Shown one piece after another: positions 40,582-49,903 of a stretch of 64,000 bases of DNA (within the stretch, counting starts at the first letter, position 1; the number at the start of each line of letters is the position of its first letter). The position numbers and the translations under genes are program-made. The notes under the pieces were generated by a model. That model was not told the origin of the DNA. It ran no database searches and was given only the letters and a program-made list of their open reading frames with translations. Where the stretch lies: positions 556,837 to 620,836 of the forward strand of contig NZ_NXGV01000003.1 in assembly GCF_002407605.1 (NCBI RefSeq), read 5' to 3'. This stretch comes from Marinobacter sp. ANT_B65 (lineage in GTDB: Bacteria > Pseudomonadota > Gammaproteobacteria > Pseudomonadales > Oleiphilaceae).

Positions 40582-41667
40582 CTAACGTATCTTCAGACTG
40601 GCAAGGCCAATCAGGACGAGAACCACTGTGATTACCCAGAAACGCACAATGACACGCGGCTCTGGCCAACCCTTGAGTTCGAAATGGTGATGCAATGGCG
40701 CCATCCGGAAAATCCGACGACCTGTCAGCCGGAACGAAGCCACCTGCAAAATCACAGACACCGTTTCCATCACGAATACACCACCCATGATGAAAAGAAT
40801 GATTTCCTGGCGCACGATCACGGCAACAACACCCAAAGCCGCACCGAGGGCAAGCGCGCCTACATCGCCCATAAAGACCTGAGCCGGGTAGGTGTTAAAC
40901 CAGAGAAAACCGAGTCCGGCGCCCACCAGGGCACCACAAAACACAATGAGTTCTCCGGTTCCCGGCAGGTATGGGATCAACAGGTAGTTTGCAAACTGAA
41001 CATTGCCGGATACGTATGCGAAGATGCCAAGAGCACCGGCGACCATCACCGTAGGCATGATAGCCAGTCCATCCAGGCCGTCCGTCAGATTCACCGCGTT
41101 ACTGCTGCCAACGATCACGAAGTACGTCAGCAGAATAAAGAGCACCGGGCCGAGAGTCAGAGACACATTCTTGACGAACGGCAGATACAGAGACGTTTCC
41201 TGGGGTAATACAGAACTGAAATAAAGCACGATGGCGGCGACAGCACCAATAAGCGACTGCCAGAAATACTTCCAGCGCGCAGGCAGGCCGCGGGGGTTAC
41301 GTTCGACAACTTTGCGGTAGTCGTCAACCCAGCCAACTGCACCAAACAGCATGGTGACCAGCAAGGTAACCCATACATAGCGATTCGACAGATCTGCCCA
41401 CAATAGTGTACTGATTCCAATGGCCACCAAAATCAGCGCACCGCCCATGGTGGGCGTGCCAGCCTTGCTAAGGTGTGTCTGCGGGCCGTCATCCCGAATC
41501 GCCTGACCAATCTGATACTGGCTCAGTTTGCGGATCATGAGCGGACCGATAAACAGTGAGATCAGCAACGCTGTCAGTATCCCCAGGATCCCGCGCAGGG
41601 TCAGGTACTGAAACACTGTCAGTGCCGAAAAATATTCTGATAAAACCCCTGTCAGCCAGAGCAGCAT
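40582..41667 (-). CDS. mraY: MraY, phospho-N-acetylmuramoyl-pentapeptide transferase
   Basis: 361 residues with about ten membrane segments. It transfers phospho-MurNAc-pentapeptide to undecaprenyl phosphate, making lipid I. The magnesium- and substrate-binding aspartates are seen in [14 protein letters not shown] near residue 115 and [10 protein letters not shown] near 190. The FELKGWPEP region near 330 is conserved. The 5' end overlaps the murF stop by 16 bases. Confidence 0.99.
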   Translation of the reverse strand: MLLWLTGVLSEYFSALTVFQYLTLRGILGILTALLISLFIGPLMIRKLSQYQIGQAIRDDGPQTHLSKAGTPTMGGALILVAIGISTLLWADLSNRYVWVTLLVTMLFGAVGWVDDYRKVVERNPRGLPARWKYFWQSLIGAVAAIVLYFSSVLPQETSLYLPFVKNVSLTLGPVLFILLTYFVIVGSSNAVNLTDGLDGLAIMPTVMVAGALGIFAYVSGNVQFANYLLIPYLPGTGELIVFCGALVGAGLGFLWFNTYPAQVFMGDVGALALGAALGVVAVIVRQEIILFIMGGVFVMETVSVILQVASFRLTGRRIFRMAPLHHHFELKGWPEPRVIVRFWVITVVLVLIGLASLKIR

Positions 41668-43043
41668 GTGCTATTCACCTTGTTTTTGATCTCCTCTACC
41701 ACGATATCCATTGCAGCACTTCTGGACCCTTTTACCAGCACGGTCATCGGCCGTGCATTTGTGCAAACGATGGTCTGCGCGGCCTCCCTGTGTGTCTGGT
41801 ACATTTCGGTCATTTCGCCAAACCCGTCTGCGTAGCCGTCACAGCCGGCCCCGACTGTCAGCAAACGATCAATTCCAATCTCGGCAGCAAAAGCTCCGAC
41901 TTCACGGTGCAGTTCAAGGGCGGTGGGCCCGAGCTCACCCATGGCGCCCAATACGGCAAGGCGCTGTCCGTCCCGACTAACAAGGACACGCAGCGCCGCT
42001 TTCATGGAAGCCGGATTAGCGTTGTAACTGTCATCAATAACCGACAACTCTCCCGGCAAGTTGATAACCTGCAGTCGCCCGCGCACCGGCTGCATCCCGG
42101 CCAGGCCTTCGATGATGGCCGCATCCGTAGCACCCAATTCGCGGGTTGCCGCTATAGCAAGCAGAGTATTGGTTACGTTGTGATCACCTTCCAAAGGCAA
42201 AGTAAGCGGGCAAGACCAACCGTCGGGCCCGGTAACGACAATTTCCGGCTTAAGGCTTTTCGTTTTCTGTATGACGGCGCTGTAGTCTGCCCCGGGGTTA
42301 CCACAGCAACTGACACTTGCGACCCGACGCGCCCCTGCACGCTCATACCATTGGCCAAATGCAGGGTCATCACGATTCAGTACTACCAGGCCTCCGTCGG
42401 TAACACCTTCGATAATTTCGCCCTTGGCCCGGACGATATTTTCGTAGCTGCCAAAACCTTCAAGGTGTGCCTGGCCTGCGTTTGTGACAATCACTACCTG
42501 GGGCCGGGTGATCGCCACCGTATGTGCGATCTCACCAATCCCGCTGGCACCCAACTCGATAACGCCATACCGCTGCACAGGTTCCAGACCTAATAAGGTC
42601 AAAGGAACACCAATGTGATTATTCAGGTTGCCGCGGGTCGCGAGGGTGTCGCCCATGCGGCCCAGAATGGCAGCACTCAGCTCTTTAACTGTGGTTTTGC
42701 CACTACTGCCGGTGACTGCAATCAATTTCGCATTGCTTTCGCCACGATTGCCGGCTGCTAACGCTGCCAATGCCTTAACTGTGTCATCCACAACCACCTG
42801 AGGCAGGTCCACATTGCTATCAAGAGTGTCGACAACTGCTGCGCAAGCCCCGAGCTTTTCCGCAGCCGGCAAAAACCTGTGACCATCAAAATTGTCACCG
42901 CGGAGCGCCACAAACAGATCACCAGGTTTCAAAGCGCGCGTATCTGTAGACACGTCTTTATAAAAGACATCACTCAACCGGTGAGATGAGCAAGCGCCAC
43001 CGGCAAACCGCACTGCATCAGCCAGTGAGAATGGGCGCATCAT
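41652..43043 (-). CDS. murF: MurF, UDP-MurNAc-tripeptide-D-alanyl-D-alanine ligase
   Basis: 463 residues. It attaches D-Ala-D-Ala, the product of the ddl gene in the same cluster, to complete the UDP-MurNAc-pentapeptide. [11 protein letters not shown] near residue 111 is the ATP loop, with [13 protein letters not shown] and [11 protein letters not shown] farther on. Two consecutive ATG codons start the gene and overlap murE by 4 bases. The C-terminus runs 16 bases into mraY. Confidence 0.98.
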   Translation of the reverse strand: MMRPFSLADAVRFAGGACSSHRLSDVFYKDVSTDTRALKPGDLFVALRGDNFDGHRFLPAAEKLGACAAVVDTLDSNVDLPQVVVDDTVKALAALAAGNRGESNAKLIAVTGSSGKTTVKELSAAILGRMGDTLATRGNLNNHIGVPLTLLGLEPVQRYGVIELGASGIGEIAHTVAITRPQVVIVTNAGQAHLEGFGSYENIVRAKGEIIEGVTDGGLVVLNRDDPAFGQWYERAGARRVASVSCCGNPGADYSAVIQKTKSLKPEIVVTGPDGWSCPLTLPLEGDHNVTNTLLAIAATRELGATDAAIIEGLAGMQPVRGRLQVINLPGELSVIDDSYNANPASMKAALRVLVSRDGQRLAVLGAMGELGPTALELHREVGAFAAEIGIDRLLTVGAGCDGYADGFGEMTEMYQTHREAAQTIVCTNARPMTVLVKGSRSAAMDIVVEEIKNKVNSTCCSG

Positions 43044-44524
43044 GCGACACCCCCTTCAAGCATCAGAAGCTGACGTACCTGGGCGACGTCGCTGAATGGT
43101 ATCTTCTGCCCGGCAATCTCCTGCCAGGACTCATGACCTTTGCCGGCTACAAGAACGAGATCTTCTGGTTCAGCCATATTGAGCGCAAAACGAATTGCCG
43201 CAGCCCGGTCATGAATGACCGTTACAGACTCAGCGTCGGAGAACCCCTCCAGAATACCCTGCACAATTCGCTCCGGACTTTCTGTCCGAGGGTTATCATC
43301 TGTTACAACAATGACATCCGCGCACTTTTCCGCTTCCTTCGCCATTTCCGGACGTTTTCCGCTATCCCTGTCTCCGCCGCAACCAAACACACAAATCAGT
43401 CTGCCCGTTACGTGCGGCCTTAAAGCGGCCAACGCATTTGCCAAAGCGTCCGGGGTGTGAGCGTAATCCACAACAACACGAAGACCATCCTCACTGCAGA
43501 AACCTTCCAGCCGCCCAGGCGGTGGGGTGAGCTGACTTACCGCCTGCTGAACCTGATCTACGGACACACCCAACGTCATAACCGTTGCGACTGCAGCCAG
43601 CACATTACTGGCATTAAAACTGCCCATGAGAGGTGCCGAAAGGCTGAAAGCTCCCCATTCACCATCAACTACTGCATCAAAGCCATCGTCGGTCGGGTGA
43701 AACTCTTTCAACCAAAGCTCTGTCTCTGATTCGTGCAGGCTGTAGCGAATCCGGTCGCATTTGCCTTCAAGATTTTTGTACAACTGACGCCCGAAAGGGT
43801 CATCAAAGTTGATCACCGAGAAGTGCACATCCTCACGCTCAAACAGCCTGGCTTTGGTCGCACCGTAGGCTTCCATGGAACCGTGATAGTCAAGATGATC
43901 CCGTGTCAGATTGGTAAAAACAGCCGCAGTTATGGTCAAGCCATCCACCCGGCCCTGATCCAACCCGTGAGAAGAGACCTCCATCGCGGCTGCACGCGCG
44001 CCTTTTGTAATGAGGCCAGACAAAGCCCTGTTTATCTGAACAACATCCGGCGTAGTATGAGTTGTCTTCCGCAGAGCCCCGGGCATGCCGTAACCCAGCG
44101 TTCCCAGAACACCACACGGCGTTCCGGCCTGACTTAGCAACTGGGCCACATAATGACTTACAGAAGTTTTTCCATTGGTGCCGGTAACACCGATCAACCG
44201 GAGCCTGCGGGAAGGGTGCTCATAAAACCGGGCCGCGATTTTACCCGTCAGCTCTCTGAGTCCGGCAACCGGAACAATCAGTGCTCCATGGTGCTCTGAA
44301 CACTCGGTTTCTTCGTCCGACTCCAGAAGTACAACCGTCGCACCGGAGGCAATGGCCTTGTCCATATAATGGTCTGCCGGCGTACCCTTGCCTGACAGTG
44401 CAACAAATGCATCACCGGAACCGACTTCACGACTATCGGTTTGCAGACCGTGAATGGTAACGTCAAACACGGAGGGTACAGAAACTATGCCCTGCAGCAG
44501 GGTACTGAGAGATGTCATGCTCAT
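43040..44524 (-). CDS. murE: MurE, UDP-MurNAc-Ala-Glu meso-diaminopimelate ligase
   Basis: 494 residues. The ATP loop GVTGTNGKTSVSH is near residue 112. The DDNPR element near 412 is the meso-diaminopimelate-selecting motif, so the wall is of the usual DAP-containing Gram-negative type. The ATG at 44524 follows GGGGGTGAG and leaves a 4-base gap to ftsI. A longer in-frame reading into ftsI is rejected. Confidence 0.98.
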   Translation of the reverse strand: MSMTSLSTLLQGIVSVPSVFDVTIHGLQTDSREVGSGDAFVALSGKGTPADHYMDKAIASGATVVLLESDEETECSEHHGALIVPVAGLRELTGKIAARFYEHPSRRLRLIGVTGTNGKTSVSHYVAQLLSQAGTPCGVLGTLGYGMPGALRKTTHTTPDVVQINRALSGLITKGARAAAMEVSSHGLDQGRVDGLTITAAVFTNLTRDHLDYHGSMEAYGATKARLFEREDVHFSVINFDDPFGRQLYKNLEGKCDRIRYSLHESETELWLKEFHPTDDGFDAVVDGEWGAFSLSAPLMGSFNASNVLAAVATVMTLGVSVDQVQQAVSQLTPPPGRLEGFCSEDGLRVVVDYAHTPDALANALAALRPHVTGRLICVFGCGGDRDSGKRPEMAKEAEKCADVIVVTDDNPRTESPERIVQGILEGFSDAESVTVIHDRAAAIRFALNMAEPEDLVLVAGKGHESWQEIAGQKIPFSDVAQVRQLLMLEGGVA

Positions 44525-44528
44525 AAGC

Positions 44529-46277
44529 TCACCCCCTTTCCCCTGTTTTACCTGTTTTTCCTGCCTGCAGGCCTGTGGTGCCAACCTCCAGTTCCGGCTT
44601 AACATTCAGCAGTCGCAGCGCATCGCTCATTACCCGTGAAAACACAGGCGCAGCCACTTCACCGCCATAGTATTCGCCGGACTGAGGTGCATCCACCGCC
44701 ACAACCGTGACAATTCTTGGGTTATCTATGGGAGCCATACCGGCGAAAATCGCCTTGTACTGACTGTCTTCGTAGCCTTGAGCACCGACCAGATGAACGG
44801 TTCCGGTTTTGCCTCCAGCGCTATAGAAGCCGGGTTGAGCACGCTTACCAGACCCTCTGGAAACTACCTCTCCCAGCATTGTCCGCACATCATTTGTTAC
44901 CCGCTCCGAAAGCACCCTCTTGCCAATAGGCTTTTCATTCAGTTTCATCAGGCTTAGCGGGTAGCGCACACCACCATTGGCAATAACCATGTATGCCTGG
45001 GCCAACTGAAGTGCATTCACACTCATCCCGTAACCGTATGAGAGCGTTGCCTCTTCCGAGGGACGCCATTTCGGTGGTGCTGGCAATACACCCACAGCTT
45101 CCCCGGGAAATCCGATGCCTGTTGGCTGACCAAAACCGAGACGCGCGTATAGGTTGCGAATCGTGTCACCACCCAGTTCCGAGGCGATTCTGCTGATGCC
45201 TACGTTGCTCGATTTGACGATAATGTCAGTAAGACTGATAACGCCGTAATTCCGATAGTCGCGAATTGTAAACCTGCCAAACCGCCGATAGCCGGGTGAC
45301 GTATCAATCGTTTCATTTGCGGAGTACTGCCCGGATTCGAGGGCAGCAGCCATCGATATGGGCTTCATGGTTGAGCCAGGCTCAAAAAGATCGGTGATAG
45401 CTTTGTTGCGGAGATTTTCCGATGCGAACTGGCTGCGATCGTTGGGGTTATAAGATCCCTGATTGACCATGGCGAGCACCTCCCCCGTCTCAACATCAAG
45501 CATTACGAGGGTGCCGCCACGCGCATCATGGGCACTGACAACGGCCTTCAGTTCACGATATGCGAGATACTGCAGGCGCAGATCTATGCTGAGTTCGAGA
45601 TTGTGACCGGGAGCCGCATCGCGAATGAGCGCCAGGTCTTTGATGATCCGCCCGCGATTATCCTTTAAAACACGCTTGCGGCCAGGCTCACCAGACAGCC
45701 AATCGTTATAAGCCAGCTCCAAACCTTCCTGGCCACGTTCATCAATATTGGTAAACCCGACAACATGGGCTGTGACTTCGCCCGCCGGATAATACCGCCG
45801 ATACTCCTGGCGTGTGTATACACCGGGGATATCCAGCTCCATAGCCTTTGCGGCCAACGCCGGCTGTATCTTTCGGCGAAGATAAATAAATTCGCGGCCA
45901 GCGTAAGTTTCAAGACGCTCACGCAGCCTCGCCTCACTGATATCCAGAACCCGTGCAAGGTTTGTCAGGCGAGGCTCATCCGGATCGGTTTCGGAAGGGT
46001 TTGCCCAAAGGGTCTGCACCGGAGTACTTACAGCCAGGGGTTCACCATAGCGGTCAGTAACTACGCCACGGTGAGCATCAATAGCCTCTACACGGATCGT
46101 CCGGACATCACCCTGCTTACGCAGAAAATCATTGTCCACAACCTGCAAATCAACCAGACGCCACCCAAGTGCCAGCACAACCATCAGAAACAAACCCAGC
46201 ACGGAACCAAAGCGCCAGGCTTTCAGGCCTGCCGCAATTTTATGGCTCAATGTTCTTGCCGACTCCTGATTGGACAA
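44529..46277 (-). CDS. ftsI: FtsI (PBP3), septal peptidoglycan transpeptidase
   Basis: 582 residues. Bitopic class B penicillin-binding protein with a membrane anchor at about 27-45, a pedestal domain and a transpeptidase domain. The active-site triad is S302-x2-K305, S355-x-N357 and K489-T-G491. The start is a TTG: a stop codon lies immediately before it in frame and the next ATG would remove the anchor, while AGGGTGA lies 5 bases upstream. The C-terminus ends in a Gly/Lys/Thr tail. Confidence 0.97.
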   Translation of the reverse strand: MSNQESARTLSHKIAAGLKAWRFGSVLGLFLMVVLALGWRLVDLQVVDNDFLRKQGDVRTIRVEAIDAHRGVVTDRYGEPLAVSTPVQTLWANPSETDPDEPRLTNLARVLDISEARLRERLETYAGREFIYLRRKIQPALAAKAMELDIPGVYTRQEYRRYYPAGEVTAHVVGFTNIDERGQEGLELAYNDWLSGEPGRKRVLKDNRGRIIKDLALIRDAAPGHNLELSIDLRLQYLAYRELKAVVSAHDARGGTLVMLDVETGEVLAMVNQGSYNPNDRSQFASENLRNKAITDLFEPGSTMKPISMAAALESGQYSANETIDTSPGYRRFGRFTIRDYRNYGVISLTDIIVKSSNVGISRIASELGGDTIRNLYARLGFGQPTGIGFPGEAVGVLPAPPKWRPSEEATLSYGYGMSVNALQLAQAYMVIANGGVRYPLSLMKLNEKPIGKRVLSERVTNDVRTMLGEVVSRGSGKRAQPGFYSAGGKTGTVHLVGAQGYEDSQYKAIFAGMAPIDNPRIVTVVAVDAPQSGEYYGGEVAAPVFSRVMSDALRLLNVKPELEVGTTGLQAGKTGKTGERG

Positions 46278-46309
46278 TCAGATCACCCTGGGACTGTTTG
46301 TTATCATGA

Positions 46310-46714
46310 TTATCGGGATACTGACGGCGACATCAGAGGCACCAGGACAATATCCTGACGCCCCGGAACCACCATACTGAAACGCTCTGCCGCAAGTTTT
46401 TCCACACGACCGTGGGCCCCTAAAGCACTCTGCTCCAGAAGCAACTGACTCCATTCCGCCTGAAAACGATCACGCTCAGCCTGAAGCTGAGACAGGGTAT
46501 TAAACAACCCACGATTCTCGTGAGCGCTGACAACAACGCCAATAGATGAACCTACCAGCAACAACGCAAGAACAAGCGATACCAAAACATTTTTCTGCCG
46601 TGTGGCATCGAAAACACGCCGCGAAATCCGGACAGCCGCAACAACGCCTTCCCGAACCTTTTCTTTATTCAGCTTAACCGGCTTTACCGCCGGCTCTATG
46701 GCTACCGCGCCCAT
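46310..46714 (-). CDS. ftsL: FtsL, divisome bitopic protein
   Basis: 134 residues. Basic cytoplasmic segment (about 1-42), one membrane helix (about 44-65), then a periplasmic coiled coil with leucine heptads (about 72-105). This topology, and the place between rsmH and ftsI, identify FtsL, which pairs with FtsB and activates FtsWI. The cytoplasmic part is longer than that of E. coli. The start lies 3 bases after the rsmH stop. Confidence 0.93.
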   Translation of the reverse strand: MGAVAIEPAVKPVKLNKEKVREGVVAAVRISRRVFDATRQKNVLVSLVLALLLVGSSIGVVVSAHENRGLFNTLSQLQAERDRFQAEWSQLLLEQSALGAHGRVEKLAAERFSMVVPGRQDIVLVPLMSPSVSR

Positions 46715-46716
46715 AA

Positions 46717-47700
46717 CTACGCGCTCCCTTGGAATTTCTGTCTATTATCGATGCGTTCCAGAACCCGCATAACAGCGCTACGGGCACGAACGTTCTCACT
46801 GACCTCACCGGCACCGGCCTTGTTGGCCTTGCCAATCAACCTGAAGTCCGAAGCCTCCTGCTCAGCCGTAACCGGTATGCCTTTAGGCAACCTGGGGCCA
46901 CGGGCAAGATCTCGCATAAAGCGCTTTACCAGCCTGTCTTCCAGCGAGTGAAAACTGATAACAACCAGCCGTCCGCCGGGCGCCAGTTTATCTACCGCCG
47001 CCTGCAACCCAGCCTCCAGATCTTCAAGCTCACGGTTAATAAAAATGCGAACGGCCTGAAACGTGCGGGTTGCCGGGTGTTTGTGCTTCTCTTTTTTCAC
47101 TACCGCCTCGCTCACCAATGCGGCCAGCTGAAGCGTGGTTTCGATAGGAGCCTCTTTACGACGCTCAACTATCAGGCGAGCAATACGGCGGGAAAACCGC
47201 TCCTCCCCGTAGCGCCAGATAACATCAGCAATCTCACGTTCTTCTGCATGCGCCAGCCACTGGGCCGCACTTGGCGACTGCAACGGATTCATTCGCATAT
47301 CAAGCGGGCCTTCACGCATAAAGCTGAAGCCTCTCGAAGCATCATCCAACTGTGGCGAAGACACACCCAAATCCATCAGCACGCCATCAACCTCATTCCA
47401 GCCAGCGTCGGAGACTGCACGACCCAACTCAGCAAATGAGCCATGGAAATATCCAAACCGGGAATCGTTATCTGCCAACACTTCAGCCACACGAATCGCT
47501 TCAGGATCCTTATCGATACCCAACAACTGACCTGACGGTCCCAGGCGCCCGAGAATAAGCTGGCTGTGGCCACCACGACCGAATGTGCCATCCACATACT
47601 TGCCATCGGAATCGCTGACCAGATAGTCGACCGCCGAATCCAGAAGAACCGAGCGATGCGAAAACTCCGCGCCCGCCTCCTGATTGCGATCAGAGGTCAT
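46717..47700 (-). CDS. rsmH: RsmH, 16S rRNA m4C1402 methyltransferase
   Basis: 327 residues. S-adenosylmethionine-dependent N4-methyltransferase for C1402 of 16S rRNA. The SAM-binding [15 protein letters not shown] near residue 36, [15 protein letters not shown] near 105 and [13 protein letters not shown] near 257 are clear. rsmI, which adds the 2'-O-methyl group to the same nucleotide, lies 1.2 kb upstream on the same strand. The start overlaps mraZ by ATGA. Confidence 0.98.
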   Translation of the reverse strand: MTSDRNQEAGAEFSHRSVLLDSAVDYLVSDSDGKYVDGTFGRGGHSQLILGRLGPSGQLLGIDKDPEAIRVAEVLADNDSRFGYFHGSFAELGRAVSDAGWNEVDGVLMDLGVSSPQLDDASRGFSFMREGPLDMRMNPLQSPSAAQWLAHAEEREIADVIWRYGEERFSRRIARLIVERRKEAPIETTLQLAALVSEAVVKKEKHKHPATRTFQAVRIFINRELEDLEAGLQAAVDKLAPGGRLVVISFHSLEDRLVKRFMRDLARGPRLPKGIPVTAEQEASDFRLIGKANKAGAGEVSENVRARSAVMRVLERIDNRQKFQGSA

Positions 47701-48149
47701 AAAGAAAGCGCCTCCATCTCAGGCGGCATATCCTCATCACCGGAAGATTCATCAAGCCACGCAAACCAACGCTCCTCACTCCATAGCTCCAATTTTTTAC
47801 CCTGCCCGATCAGCATCAGTTTTTTCTCAAGGTGGGCATAATTGCGCAACGTAGGCGGCACAAGAATGCGCCCAGCCGAATCCATTTCCATGGGGGCTGC
47901 GTTACCAAGCAGCAGCCTCTGGAGTCGCCGCACAGCTTTATTCATGTTGGGGAGAGCCTCGATTTCAGGGCGAAGGATTTCCCACTCCGGCTCCGGGTAA
48001 AGCAGCAGACACCGCTCTTCATCGGCATTTGCTGTCAATACAATGCGGCCACCGCAAGCCTGCGCGAGGCTTTCACGCACCTTGGTGGGGATCGCCAAGC
48101 GACCCTTTGCATCCATATTGATGGCATGACTGCCGAGAAAATTACCCAT
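47697..48149 (-). CDS. mraZ: MraZ, transcriptional regulator of the dcw cluster
   Basis: 150 residues with two SpoVT/AbrB-like swapped-hairpin repeats, each carrying the DxxGR element ([11 protein letters not shown] near residue 11 and [11 protein letters not shown] near 93). It forms a ring that binds direct repeats in its own promoter and represses the cluster. Four such repeats are visible at 48176-48209. It is the first gene of the dcw operon and overlaps rsmH by 4 bases. Confidence 0.98.
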   Translation of the reverse strand: MGNFLGSHAINMDAKGRLAIPTKVRESLAQACGGRIVLTANADEERCLLLYPEPEWEILRPEIEALPNMNKAVRRLQRLLLGNAAPMEMDSAGRILVPPTLRNYAHLEKKLMLIGQGKKLELWSEERWFAWLDESSGDEDMPPEMEALSL

Positions 48150-48175
48150 TTACGCCGTCTCTGAAGACTTGAAAA

Positions 48176-48209
48176 CCACAAATAACCACTAGAAACCACT
48201 TTTCTCCAC
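48176..48209 (-). promoter_or_regulatory. MraZ operator: four GTGG direct repeats at 10-bp spacing
   Basis: On the minus strand GTGG occurs at 48206-48209, 48196-48199, 48186-48189 and 48176-48179, exactly 10 bases apart, between the -10 element and the mraZ ATG. This matches the phased repeats bound by MraZ rings in other bacteria. A weaker fifth unit may sit near 48216. Confidence 0.85.
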
Positions 48210-48217
48210 TTGTGCAC

Positions 48218-48246
48218 ACTATAGAAACACGCAATTCACAATGCAA
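48218..48246 (-). promoter_or_regulatory. Sigma-70 promoter of the dcw cluster (mraZ promoter)
   Basis: Minus-strand TTGCAT (48241-48246), 17-base spacer, TATAGT (48218-48223). The expected start near 48211 puts the MraZ repeats at the very beginning of the transcript. Confidence 0.82.
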
Positions 48247-48462
48247 GCGCCGCAAACGACGGCCCTCTTTGAAAAGTTCCTTTTATGACAATAGGTTACG
48301 GGCTTTGATGCAAGAAATAGGTGACATTACGGAAAAGAAAAGAAGGAAAATCAAATACCTGCAAAAGAGTCTGAAGAAGACAAGAGAGGTTTAAGATTTT
48401 TTAGCTATAAGAAGCGCGCCACAAGAGCGGGCACGCTTCATTAATTAAGAGGAAAAAGGCGA
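48247..48462. other. AT-rich intergenic stretch between the mraZ promoter and rnpB
   Basis: No gene is supported here. The plus strand is strongly purine-rich around 48330-48390. Close to rnpB it holds an imperfect hairpin (48411-48439). The rest shows nothing I recognise. Confidence 0.6.
48411..48439 (-). terminator. Hairpin downstream of rnpB, possible second terminator
   Basis: GAAGCGCGCC (48411-48420) pairs with GGCACGCTTC (48430-48439): nine pairs and one mismatch, with a 9-base loop. On the minus strand it is followed by TTAT only, so termination would be weak. It lies 24 bases beyond the rnpB terminator tract. Confidence 0.4.
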
Positions 48463-48467
48463 GCTCG

Positions 48468-48817
<350 letters not shown>

Positions 48818-48823
48818 GGCGAG

Positions 48824-48852
48824 ACAATACTCCTGCACTAAGCCCCATGCAA
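48824..48852 (-). promoter_or_regulatory. Sigma-70 promoter of rnpB
   Basis: Minus-strand TTGCAT (48847-48852), 17-base spacer, TATTGT (48824-48829). The start site 7 bases on, at 48817, coincides with the first base of helix P1. The -35 and spacing equal those of the mraZ promoter. Confidence 0.8.
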
Positions 48853-48874
48853 GAAAAAGCGCCTTTCCAGAGAT

Positions 48875-49771
48875 TCAGTTATCCTTGAGCTCAAGCGCCC
48901 GCTGGTAAAGTTCATTTTTACCCAGACCGGTCAACTCGGAAGCAATCTTTGCAGCTTTCTTAAGCGGCATTTCCGCCATCAACAGGCTCAGCAACCGCTC
49001 TACATCAAGGGCCCCAGCCATCAGACCGCTTTCGGCCTTTTCGGCGCCACGAACCATAACAACAAACTCACCACGGCTGCCATGAGGATCCGCTGTCAAC
49101 TCCACAAGCACCTTGGCAGCTTCACCTGAATAAAAGGTCTCGAAAGCTTTTGTAATTTCCCGGCCCAGCACGATTTCGCGGCCCGGCCCCAGGATTTCAG
49201 CCATATCCGCCACTGCATCCAGTATCCTGTGAGGAGACTCATAGAAGACCAGCGTTGCCGTATCCTTCCGAAGTTCTTCCAGCGCTGAACGTCGGCCAGC
49301 GCGCTTTGCAGGTAAAAAACCGACAAACAGAAAGCGGTCGGTAGGCAGACCCGCCGCACTCAAGGCAGCGACCAACGCACAGGGTCCGGGAATCGGGCTC
49401 ACCCGGATACCTTCACTTCTTGCTTCACGCACCAACACATAACCCGGGTCTGAGATCAACGGCGTACCCGCATCTGATATCAACGCGACATCCGACCCTT
49501 CAGACAACCGCTCCAACACACTCTGAACCCTTCCGCGCTCATTATGATCATGCAATGCAAGCAAAGGCTTATTAACACCAAGGTGCTGAAGCAGGCGTCC
49601 GCTATGACGGGTATCTTCCGCTGCAATGACAGCTACCTCCGAAAGCACTTTGACAGCACGTGGAGAAAGGTCATCAAGATTGCCAATAGGGGTCGCGACG
49701 ATATAGAGCGTGCCTCGATTATCGCCCGTTTTTATCGCCTGCCTGGCCAACTGATCTGATTCAGATTTCAA
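48875..49771 (-). CDS. rsmI: RsmI, 16S rRNA 2'-O-ribose C1402 methyltransferase
   Basis: 298 residues. Tetrapyrrole-methylase-fold SAM enzyme with LYIVATPIGNLDD near residue 22, AEDTRHSGRLL near 51, DAGTPLISDPG near 100 and the FYESPHR motif near 176. It modifies the same nucleotide as RsmH. The start appears to be a TTG at 49771 with GAGG 8 bases upstream, since no in-frame ATG precedes the conserved region. It is divergent from lpoA, the usual arrangement. Confidence 0.95.
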   Translation of the reverse strand: MKSESDQLARQAIKTGDNRGTLYIVATPIGNLDDLSPRAVKVLSEVAVIAAEDTRHSGRLLQHLGVNKPLLALHDHNERGRVQSVLERLSEGSDVALISDAGTPLISDPGYVLVREARSEGIRVSPIPGPCALVAALSAAGLPTDRFLFVGFLPAKRAGRRSALEELRKDTATLVFYESPHRILDAVADMAEILGPGREIVLGREITKAFETFYSGEAAKVLVELTADPHGSRGEFVVMVRGAEKAESGLMAGALDVERLLSLLMAEMPLKKAAKIASELTGLGKNELYQRALELKDN

Positions 49772-49903
49772 AATATGTGCCTCGCGCGCAGGGACGTCGT
49801 CAGCATGACACCTGCGTCATGTGAATTGGCCCGGGAGCTGTTAAACTTGCCACCATCAGATCGGCGCCACAAGCCCAAAACTCCGGAATCTATAGAGATT
49901 GCC

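Noticed and set aside
41556..42593. Long open frame (345 codons) antisense to mraY-murF
   Set aside because: Covers the junction of two certain genes and has no recognisable motif.
48212..48394. A 60-codon open frame on the plus strand in the mraZ-rnpB gap
   Set aside because: It runs through the mraZ promoter on the opposite strand, has no ribosome-binding site, and its Lys/Arg-rich content simply reflects the purine-rich DNA.
49804..49821. CATGAC/GTCATG inverted repeat between rsmI and lpoA
   Set aside because: Six-base arms are expected by chance at this scale and no promoter elements align with it.
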